DNA of 32,656 nucleotides from an uncultured Fibrobacter sp. (lineage in GTDB: Bacteria > Fibrobacterota > Fibrobacteria > Fibrobacterales > Fibrobacteraceae): the NCBI GenBank assembly GCA_947305535.1, contig CAMZDZ010000008.1, positions 1 to 32,656 of the forward strand, in the 5' to 3' direction. The position numbers were made by a program, and so were the translations under genes. Of the stretch, positions 15,623 through 22,426 are shown piece after piece (within the stretch, counting starts at the first letter, position 1; each line of letters starts with the position of its first letter). Under the pieces are notes generated by a model. The model had not been told where the DNA came from and did no database searches. It saw nothing but the letters and a program-made list of their open reading frames with translations.

Positions 15623-17665
15623 ATGGTTGGTTTAAGCATGAGTATAATCAAGACAATCCCCTTTGGCATAGCTACAACACTTATCGTCGCTTGCGGCGAG
15701 AGTTCTTCCAGCGTGTCCCCGCAAGAATCCGCACTCCCGGGCGACGAGGCCCCCATCGAGATTTCGAGCGGAGCAACGATGGATTCCCCCGACGCAAAGC
15801 AGAACACCCCCAATTCATCGGCCGGCGAGCAATCCGGCGCGCAGTCCAGCGAAAACACGCCCGCCGCGAACCCGAACAGTTCGGGCTCGCAGCCCGCCGA
15901 CCCCGCGCAAAAGCCCGGCTCCGCGGCGACGGCGACTAGCGCCGACACCTCCCCCGCAAGCTCTGCATCCCAGACCACCCCGACAGTACAGCCCGGCGAC
16001 GGTTCCGACGACAACGAGGAAGACGACAACGTGAACCTAGACGGCACCGAGACGACCCTCACGTTCAGCGGCACCGACGTCACCATCGCCAACGACAACG
16101 GGTGCCTCGAGAAGGCTGCCGGAGTCGTCACCGTCAAGTGCTCCGGCAACTACTACCTCACGGGTTCTGCGACCGACTTCCAGGTCATCGTGAACACCGC
16201 GGCGACCGACACCGGCAAGGTGGACCTCTTTTTGAACGGGGTCTCGCTCAAGAGCAGTGACGCGCCCATCTACGTGCAGAACGCCGAGAAGACCGAACTC
16301 CACCTGGTCAAGGGCACCACGAACTCCGTCGAAGACGGCGCGACGCGTACCAAGACGTACACGGTCAACGGCAAGGCCGACACGACCAAGGCCGCAATCT
16401 ACGCGAAGGACGACCTGAGCGTCAAGGGCAGCGGCAGCCTCACCGTCAAGGCGAACTACAACAACGGCATCCACACGAGCAACGACCTCAAGATCAAGAA
16501 GAGCACCGGCACGCTGAACGTCACGGCGGCAAACTGCGGCATCAAGGGCAAGGCCTCGCTCACCGTCAACGGCGGCACCATCACCGTGAACGCCTCCAAG
16601 GGCGACGGCATCAAGAGCGACGAGGACGACGCCGCGGCACTCGCGCAGGGCAAGGGCAACGTGAAAATTGCCGGCGGCAACATCACCATCACGGCGGGCT
16701 TCGACGGCATCAGCGCGAACAACACCGTGCTCATCACCAAGGGCGAGACCACCGACGAGCCGACTATCAAGATTACGTCGGGCGGCGGCCAGACATGCCT
16801 CGGCAACAGCACCGGCAGCCAGGGCGGACGTCCGGGCGGCGGCATGGGATTCGGCATGGAAGGCAATTCCTGCAGCCCCGACTCCAGCATGAAGGGTTTC
16901 AAGGCCGACTCGAGCATCGTCATCGAGGCGGGCAAGATAGACATCAACAGCCGTGACGACGGTATCCACAGCGACGGCTCGATCACCGTCACCGGTGGTT
17001 TCGCGACCGTCAAGTCCGACGACGACGGCGTCCACGCCGAACAGACGTTGACCATCAAGGGCGGCACCGTCGAGGTGACCATGGCCTACGAGGGCATGGA
17101 AGCGGCCTACATGAACTTCGAGGGCGGCGTCACGAGCGTAGTCACCACGAACGACGCCTGGAACGCATCCGGTGCCAACGCATCGAGCAGCACCGGCGGC
17201 AATAACGGCGGCCGCGCCGGTCCTGGATTCGGCGGAGGCGGATTCGGCGGTTCCGACGGCAGCAAGGTCAAGGTCACCGGCGGGTTCCACTACCTCTACG
17301 TGGGTACGGGCGACACCGACGGCATGGACAGCAACGGCGATATCGACATGACCGGCGGAGTCGTGGTCATCGAATGCCGCATGAACGGCGGCATGGGCGG
17401 CATGGTCGACAGCAACGGCGACACCCAGATTTCCGGCGGCAAGATGCTCGGCTTCGGCACGAACAACTCCGAGGAAGGAACGCAGTACAGCGTGAGCTTC
17501 ACCGCCGACAAGTACTACGGCACCTCCGAAATCGCCTTCAAGCCGAGCTTCAGCGGCAGCAAGATGGTCTCGAACGTGGGCCAGCCTGCAGCGGTGAACA
17601 GCGTCGACGGCATGCAGAAGCAGTGCTTCGGGAGCAGCACCACGAACTGCGTGTACTACAAGTAA
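15623..17665 (+). CDS. Beta-helix carbohydrate-binding lipoprotein, Cthe_2159-like
   Basis: This protein of about 680 residues has a lipoprotein signal peptide (LIVAC, lipidated Cys near residue 24) and a long Ser/Pro/Ala/Glu-rich linker to about residue 135. The remainder is repetitive. Coils recur with the motif D-G-I/V-H/K-S followed by a short strand and GG, for example NNGIHTSNDLKI, GDGIKSDEDD, DDGIHSDGSITVTGG and DDGVHAEQTLTIKGG. This matches the Cthe_2159 family, secreted calcium-binding beta-helices that bind cellulose and acidic sugars. Two glycine-rich insertions (about 393-410 and 530-545) look like exposed loops. The start is uncertain: TTG 15620, ATG 15623 and ATG 15638 are all in frame without a strong ribosome site. 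A surface polysaccharide-binding role is inferred. Confidence 0.75.
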   Translation: MVGLSMSIIKTIPFGIATTLIVACGESSSSVSPQESALPGDEAPIEISSGATMDSPDAKQNTPNSSAGEQSGAQSSENTPAANPNSSGSQPADPAQKPGSAATATSADTSPASSASQTTPTVQPGDGSDDNEEDDNVNLDGTETTLTFSGTDVTIANDNGCLEKAAGVVTVKCSGNYYLTGSATDFQVIVNTAATDTGKVDLFLNGVSLKSSDAPIYVQNAEKTELHLVKGTTNSVEDGATRTKTYTVNGKADTTKAAIYAKDDLSVKGSGSLTVKANYNNGIHTSNDLKIKKSTGTLNVTAANCGIKGKASLTVNGGTITVNASKGDGIKSDEDDAAALAQGKGNVKIAGGNITITAGFDGISANNTVLITKGETTDEPTIKITSGGGQTCLGNSTGSQGGRPGGGMGFGMEGNSCSPDSSMKGFKADSSIVIEAGKIDINSRDDGIHSDGSITVTGGFATVKSDDDGVHAEQTLTIKGGTVEVTMAYEGMEAAYMNFEGGVTSVVTTNDAWNASGANASSSTGGNNGGRAGPGFGGGGFGGSDGSKVKVTGGFHYLYVGTGDTDGMDSNGDIDMTGGVVVIECRMNGGMGGMVDSNGDTQISGGKMLGFGTNNSEEGTQYSVSFTADKYYGTSEIAFKPSFSGSKMVSNVGQPAAVNSVDGMQKQCFGSSTTNCVYYK

Positions 17666-17686
17666 TCCTTATTTCGCATAGTACAA

Positions 17687-17714
17687 AAAAAGCCACGAGA
17701 AATCGTGGCTTTTT
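17687..17714. terminator. Bidirectional rho-independent terminator
   Basis: A 12-base perfect stem, AAAAAGCCACGA (17687-17698) with TCGTGGCTTTTT (17703-17714), closes on a GAAA tetraloop. T-runs follow on both strands because the stem base is A/T. It lies between two convergent lipoprotein genes and can end transcription from each side. Confidence 0.88.
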
Positions 17715-17737
17715 CCTCATTCAACAACCCTCAAAGA

Positions 17738-19588
17738 TTACTTATCACCGCATTGGTCGTAGGAACCGAACCTGTCGATGATGTTTTCGCCATCCGTGAG
17801 GAACTGGAACTGAACCCTGGTGACTTTTCCAAGAACATCTTCGATCTTTTCGTTCGATTCTTCGTCGATATTCTTGAATGCATCCCAGGAGACCTTGCCC
17901 CACACCTTGTCGTCGGAATAATCGACGTCGGCATACCAGTACTTGTTGGCCTCATAGTCAGTGACGATAACGATCCTGATATAGTTGTAAGTGCTGTAAT
18001 GGATGCAGAAGCCTCCCCATGCACTGATGTCGGCCCCTTCCATGTTCGAACTGACGGTATTGAAGCCAATGGAAGCGATGCTGTCCAAGTCAATGAACCC
18101 TTCGTCCGTTTTCACATACATCGTAAATTCGTGATACTTGCTCACCAAGGACGGAATGGCGTTCCCGTTGTCATCATACACCACGTCGTCGGGGAAGTTG
18201 TAATTGAAGATCTCGTCTTGCTCGAAGGTGTTGGTCCAGATTCCGCCAGCCGTGGCATTTGCAATGCCGAGATCCACGTGGTCGCCATCGGTGGCACCAT
18301 TCCACAAGAAGCTCTTTCCGGACTTGTATTCAGAAGACTCTGTCGGCTTAACATCCTTGAAGTCGCCAACGCCCTTCACCGCGAGGTTTTCAGGCACCAG
18401 GTAACTTACGCGATTAACAACAAAATTCGTACCAGAATTGTTTTCCTTTACAAATTTCAGGCGGACAGTCGTCAACTTCTTCAGGACATTATCAGAATTG
18501 GGCACATCCGCGAACTGGTAGCATCTGGTTTCCATATGGGACGCTCTCTTCGATTCGTCTTCAGTGCTATGAGTCGTATCATTCACATCGTCGTTCTTGG
18601 CGAAAGTCAGCTTGAGAATGTTGTTTTCGTTTGCATTCTCGGGAACAAGCTGCATTTCGATATCCATCATGGATTCATACTCGATACATATGCCCTTCCA
18701 TGTTTCCGACACGTCTGCCGAATGAATGACTTCCGTACCATTTGTGGTAGTTTTTCCCGCAACGAGGAACTGGAAGCCCACATCCGGATTCGAACTGGAT
18801 CCAGTGAAGACGACATTTCCATCATAACCGCCATCCGTAGGTTGGAAACCTTCCTCACCGAAATCGATGTAAGCCTTGGAAGAATCTCCGAAAAGACTCC
18901 ATTTGCCGGATGTTCCCTCATCGCCTTCGTCGAAGCCCGTCTTTACGCGGTCACCGTCAATCTTGCTCCACCACATTTCCCAGCGGGAGTACGGAGCCAA
19001 ACGCTGGATGTCGAATTCACCCGACGAGCCCGACTCGCCGACAAAGATAATCTGCACGGAACGAACCTTCTTGGCGTAGGAATCGTCACCCGAATCGGAA
19101 CCGTCCTTCTTGAAATCCTTCCATGTCACGCAGTAAGATTCATTACCGTTTTCCTTCGTAGTGAAGCTTGCGAACGGCAGATCCGCGTCAACGGAAGATT
19201 TCGTGTATTCGCCGTCATCCAGGCGGACTTCCACGTCGAAGTCGGACTTATAAGTAATGCACAAGCCTTCGCTGCTTTCGGAAAGGTCGACAGGAGAACC
19301 ATCCTTGTTGGACGCATCGAAGACAATGCCGGCGCGGCCCAAGCCCTTCTTGCTGGACTTATCGAACGAGACACGGCCCGCCAAAGTTTTCTTGTTCGCT
19401 TCCAGCTTGATCCCGGAGCCGTCAATGACGTTCCAAGCCTTAAGGTTGGAGCTTTCATCCCAGAAAGCGTTCTTTTCTTCGGTCGTCCCGAAATTTTGGG
19501 ATACACCGGAATCTCCGGAACACGCAGTCAGTGAAAGGGCGCATAACAAGCCCAAGCCCAGAACACTTGTTTCCATATTTCTATTCAT
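17738..19588 (-). CDS. Three-module lipoprotein, CBM11/jelly-roll-like
   Basis: This 616-residue lipoprotein has LTAC at residues 20-23 of the signal peptide. The mature part consists of three related modules. Anchor segments align: DLSESSEGLCITY (from 101), DVSETWKGICIEY (from 292) and DISAWGGFCIHY (about 521). Each is followed 40-80 residues later by a second anchor, KKVRSVQIIFV, KKLTTVRLKFV or GKVTRVQFQFL. The alternating strands and conserved Cys/Tyr recall galactose-binding-like/CBM11-type beta-sandwiches, which bind beta-glucans in other bacteria; this is inference. The upstream TIGR02147 gene stops one base before this ATG, and GAGGG lies just before the start, so the two are one operon. 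Its base composition is visibly lower in GC than the neighbouring beta-helix gene. Confidence 0.72.
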   Translation of the reverse strand: MNRNMETSVLGLGLLCALSLTACSGDSGVSQNFGTTEEKNAFWDESSNLKAWNVIDGSGIKLEANKKTLAGRVSFDKSSKKGLGRAGIVFDASNKDGSPVDLSESSEGLCITYKSDFDVEVRLDDGEYTKSSVDADLPFASFTTKENGNESYCVTWKDFKKDGSDSGDDSYAKKVRSVQIIFVGESGSSGEFDIQRLAPYSRWEMWWSKIDGDRVKTGFDEGDEGTSGKWSLFGDSSKAYIDFGEEGFQPTDGGYDGNVVFTGSSSNPDVGFQFLVAGKTTTNGTEVIHSADVSETWKGICIEYESMMDIEMQLVPENANENNILKLTFAKNDDVNDTTHSTEDESKRASHMETRCYQFADVPNSDNVLKKLTTVRLKFVKENNSGTNFVVNRVSYLVPENLAVKGVGDFKDVKPTESSEYKSGKSFLWNGATDGDHVDLGIANATAGGIWTNTFEQDEIFNYNFPDDVVYDDNGNAIPSLVSKYHEFTMYVKTDEGFIDLDSIASIGFNTVSSNMEGADISAWGGFCIHYSTYNYIRIVIVTDYEANKYWYADVDYSDDKVWGKVSWDAFKNIDEESNEKIEDVLGKVTRVQFQFLTDGENIIDRFGSYDQCGDK

Positions 19589-19589
19589 A

Positions 19590-20423
19590 TTAACCCTCTT
19601 TTTTTTGTTGTGTAATTTTTGACAAGGGGAACATCTGCAAGTTCAACCGGTAAACTTGATTGGGTTCCTTACTCATGTTGGCGATCGCCACAATTTTTCT
19701 GCGGCAGGATTCCAGTTCCCGCACAATCTGTTCGTAGGCCTCATGGTCAATCCCCATGGTCACGCCCGAAATGTCGCGGTCCTTGGGATCGAACTCGTCT
19801 ATGGACTTCTGCGCGAAGCCGGCCATTTCACGGTGCATGGAGCGCAGCACCAGGGGCATCACGTCGGAATTGCCCACCAGGGCCTTGTCCGTCTGCACAT
19901 AGACATTCCTCGACTTGCGCTGCAGGATTCCGACACTCACCATGAAGTCCAGCGACTTGCGGACCTCGTATGGGGTAATCGGCTGCCAGCACATTTCGGC
20001 AATGGCTTCGGGAGTGGCGCCCGGCATCATGGCGACGAGTTCGCGCAAGACAGGATTTTTCCAGGACTCGAAATAGGTAAAGGCATCACCGTCCACCACG
20101 CGGATCTTGTTGGCTTTCGCGATGTCCTTCATGCTGGCAAAGGCCTTCTTTTTCGTCTCGTCGTCCTTCGCCTGGTTGTAGCGCACCAAGTTGCGGAAAT
20201 AGGCATGCTCGAAACCGCCCAAGTTCATTGCCGCGGCAACCTTTTCCACCCCTATTTCGCTGAGGCTGCTTTTCCCTTCACAGACCAACTTCAGGTATGT
20301 CGGCGACGTGAATCCTGCCAATCGCGCAAATTCACGCCATGTGAACGAGCCCGCCTTCTTGCGATCATCGTAAAAATCCTGCATGCAGCAGCGATAATCC
20401 CGATATTCCGTTAAAGCTTTCAT
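19590..20423 (-). CDS. TIGR02147-family (DUF4423) putative transcriptional regulator
   Basis: This protein of about 277 residues opens MKALTEYRDYRCCMQDFYD, the recognisable start of the TIGR02147 family, which is expanded in Fibrobacter. Residues 27-70 (FTWREFARLAGFTSPTYLKL onward) form a helix-turn-helix. The rest, including PITPYEVRKSLDFMVSVGIL and a C-terminal helical region with REMAGFAQKSIDEF, matches the DUF4423 body. It is expected to bind DNA, but targets and ligand are unknown for the family. The start at 20423 has AGGAG six bases upstream; an in-frame extension to 20501 would run through the promoter. It precedes the three-module lipoprotein by one base. A 13-bp inverted repeat overlapping its promoter suggests autoregulation. 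Confidence 0.83.
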   Translation of the reverse strand: MKALTEYRDYRCCMQDFYDDRKKAGSFTWREFARLAGFTSPTYLKLVCEGKSSLSEIGVEKVAAAMNLGGFEHAYFRNLVRYNQAKDDETKKKAFASMKDIAKANKIRVVDGDAFTYFESWKNPVLRELVAMMPGATPEAIAEMCWQPITPYEVRKSLDFMVSVGILQRKSRNVYVQTDKALVGNSDVMPLVLRSMHREMAGFAQKSIDEFDPKDRDISGVTMGIDHEAYEQIVRELESCRRKIVAIANMSKEPNQVYRLNLQMFPLSKITQQKKEG

Positions 20424-20472
20424 AATGACTCCTATCACGATGCATAAACGTTTATTTCGTTCTACGTTGTTT

Positions 20473-20501
20473 AATATACAAAGTTTTGTATCATAAGTCA
20501 A
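20473..20501 (-). promoter_or_regulatory. Sigma-70-type promoter of the TIGR02147-lipoprotein operon
   Basis: On the minus strand TTGACT (20501-20496) is followed after exactly 17 bases by TATATT (20478-20473). Transcription would begin near 20466, giving a leader of roughly 43 bases that contains the AGGAG ribosome site. The same hexamers and spacing occur before the FISUMP lipoprotein gene. Confidence 0.75.
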
Positions 20502-20519
20502 GTATTTTATGATACAAAA
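20484..20519. promoter_or_regulatory. Candidate operator: perfect 13-bp inverted repeat
   Basis: TTTTGTATCATAA (20484-20496) and TTATGATACAAAA (20507-20519) are perfect inverted arms separated by ten bases, so equivalent points are 23 bases apart, about two helical turns. The element covers the -35 hexamer and most of the spacer of the regulator promoter, the classic place for a repressor. It also lies in the divergent region shared with the cellulase gene, about 175 bases before that start. The repeat is seen directly; binding by the TIGR02147 protein is inferred. Confidence 0.65.
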
Positions 20520-20694
20520 TGAAATTTTTTCCTTTTTTCCAAAAAAACATGAGATTTTTCATAGTTTTTTGCATTTTTCGCCCAAAAAAGTGAATGGTCC
20601 TGGTTCCTGCGGTATACACTTTTCGCCCCTTTTCGCGGAAAAAAACGCCAAAAACACCTAGATTATGGATACAGGTTGTTAAATGGAGTGGAAA

Positions 20695-22167
20695 ATGACC
20701 CCCTTTTTCAAGTATATGACGATAGCCATCGCAGCGTTTTTCAGCGCTAGCGCCATGGCGCAAGACATCACGCCGACCCGCGTGGGCCCCGTCAGCCAGT
20801 ACGGAAAGCTCATCGCCGGCAAGAACAGCCAGAACAAGGGACAGATCTACGGCAGCTGCGAAGGCGTCAAGGACGGCGCCGAGGTGCAGGTACGCGGAAT
20901 GAGCCTCTACTGGAGCCTCATGGACGAAGCCCTCGACTTCTGGAGCGAAGACGGCATCACCACCATGGTGAAAGACATGAAGATCCAGATCGTGCGCGCG
21001 GCCATGGCGGCAGGCAACGAGGACTGGACCAAGGGCAAGTACATCGGTTACGCGGTACAGCCCGATTCGCAGACCCAGTTCGTAAAGAGGGTCGTCGAGG
21101 CGGCCATCAAGCAGGACATCTACGTCATCATCGACTGGCACTCGCATACGGCGAACACCCAGACCGAGAACGCCGTCAAGTTCTTCGGCGAGATGGCCCA
21201 AGCCTACGGCAAGTACGACAACGTCATCTTCGAAGTTTTCAACGAACCCCAGAAAATCGAGTGGAGCGTCATCAAGACCTACGCCGACGCCGTGGTGGCC
21301 GAAATCCGCAAGTATTCCGACAACCTGATCCTCGTCGGCACGCCGGAATGGGACCAGTACCCGAACCGCGCCATCGCCAGCGAAATCAACGACCCCAAGC
21401 AGAACACCGCCTACACGTTCCACTACTACGCAGGAACGCACTGCTTTAGCGGAAAGCACGAGGGAATGTTCGGTCAGAGCTGGCCCTGCGAAGGCGAAAA
21501 CGCCGTGGAAGCGATGAACGCGGGCCTCTCCGTGTTCGTGAGCGAATGGGGCGTGACAACCTCCGACGGAAAGGGCAGCGTCGCCGGTGACAACGACGGC
21601 TGGCAAAACTGGATGAACGAGCACAAGCTCTCCTGGGCGAACTGGTCGGCATCGAGGATCAACGAAGGCTCCGCCGCGTTCGACTCCGCCACCGCCACCC
21701 CGACAAACCTTACCTTTAGCAAATCCGGCGACACGCTCAAGAGCTACCTGAGCACGAACGCGGACACCTACACGCTCTGCCCGACAAAGGCCCCCGCGTC
21801 GTCCGCCGCAGGCACCGAGGAGCAGCAGCCCGCCTCCAGCAGCAGCAACGCCCCGACAAGTTCAACTCCCGCCCCAACAAGCAGTGCTCCAGCACCCAAG
21901 AGCAGCGCCGCAGACGCACTCCACCCAGTCGCCGCTGCCCCGGCAGCATTTACCATCCACGACCGAACCGTATCCTTCATCATCATTAAAAACGGCACGG
22001 TCAGGGTAAGAGTGTTCGACGCGCTCGGACACGCCCGGATGGTGCAGACCCTACAGCTTTCCGGCGGAACGCACAACGTCGAGCTGAAGGGTCTGCCCGC
22101 CGGGAAATACGTGGTGCAGGTCAGCCAGGGCCAGTCCCTGTCGCAAGCTGGTGTCTCACTTAAATAA
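20695..22167 (+). CDS. Endoglucanase, glycoside hydrolase family 5, with T9SS-like C-terminal tail
   Basis: This 490-residue secreted cellulase cleaves internal beta-1,4-glucan bonds. A signal peptide ends at AMAQ (about 23). The GH5 barrel (about 30-360) shows VRAAM, IIDWHSH at 145-151, FEVFNEP with the acid/base Glu184, and FVSEWGV with the nucleophile Glu284. A Ser/Pro/Ala linker (about 366-412) leads to a 70-residue end domain: VRVRVFDALGH, GGTHNVELKGLPAGKYVVQV and a final GVSLK. This matches the pattern of type 9 secretion sorting domains (TIGR04183-like). ATG 20695 is chosen because GGAG lies six bases upstream; an in-frame ATG at 20683, with AGG before it, is the alternative. It is divergent from the TIGR02147 regulator. 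A strong terminator follows. Confidence 0.92.
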   Translation: MTPFFKYMTIAIAAFFSASAMAQDITPTRVGPVSQYGKLIAGKNSQNKGQIYGSCEGVKDGAEVQVRGMSLYWSLMDEALDFWSEDGITTMVKDMKIQIVRAAMAAGNEDWTKGKYIGYAVQPDSQTQFVKRVVEAAIKQDIYVIIDWHSHTANTQTENAVKFFGEMAQAYGKYDNVIFEVFNEPQKIEWSVIKTYADAVVAEIRKYSDNLILVGTPEWDQYPNRAIASEINDPKQNTAYTFHYYAGTHCFSGKHEGMFGQSWPCEGENAVEAMNAGLSVFVSEWGVTTSDGKGSVAGDNDGWQNWMNEHKLSWANWSASRINEGSAAFDSATATPTNLTFSKSGDTLKSYLSTNADTYTLCPTKAPASSAAGTEEQQPASSSSNAPTSSTPAPTSSAPAPKSSAADALHPVAAAPAAFTIHDRTVSFIIIKNGTVRVRVFDALGHARMVQTLQLSGGTHNVELKGLPAGKYVVQVSQGQSLSQAGVSLK

Positions 22168-22191
22168 ATTTTCATAATGAGAGAGAGAGGT

Positions 22192-22223
22192 ATCCCGGCG
22201 GCTTCGGCCGCCGGGATTTTTTT
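22192..22223 (+). terminator. Rho-independent terminator of the GH5 gene
   Basis: An 11-base perfect GC-rich stem, ATCCCGGCGGC (22192-22202) with GCCGCCGGGAT (22207-22217), closes on a TTCG tetraloop and is followed by seven Ts. It lies 25 bases after the cellulase stop, behind a short GA repeat (22179-22189). Confidence 0.95.
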
Positions 22224-22239
22224 GTAAAAATATTCCGAT

Positions 22240-22323
22240 TTGTGTTCTATTTTTCTTTCTATTTTTGTGATTCATATCAAAATATCAGCATATTTATGTA
22301 AAATTTAAAGAAATTGTGTTCTA
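22240..22323. repeat. Direct repeat TTGTGTTCTA upstream of the FISUMP lipoprotein
   Basis: The 10-base sequence TTGTGTTCTA occurs at 22240-22249 and again at 22314-22323, 74 bases apart, in very AT-rich DNA. The second copy ends five bases before the -35 hexamer at 22329. This placement would suit an activator site, but two copies could also be chance in AT-rich sequence. Confidence 0.35.
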
Positions 22324-22328
22324 AAATA

Positions 22329-22357
22329 TTGACTATTTTCAAAAATCGGTTTATATT
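22329..22357 (+). promoter_or_regulatory. Sigma-70-type promoter of the FISUMP lipoprotein
   Basis: TTGACT (22329-22334) is followed after exactly 17 bases by TATATT (22352-22357) and TG. Transcription would begin near 22364, leaving a leader of about 60 bases that ends in a purine-rich AAAGGAG ribosome site before the ATG at 22427. Confidence 0.75.
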
Positions 22358-22426
22358 TGTTCTCAGATCAGTGAAATCCGGTATGGATTTCGCCCAAACG
22401 GAGAAAAAAGGAAAAAGGAGAAAAAA

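Noticed and set aside
20484-20519. Reading the inverted repeat as a terminator
   Set aside because: It is AT-rich, has no T-run in a useful position and lies upstream of both divergent genes, on top of a promoter.
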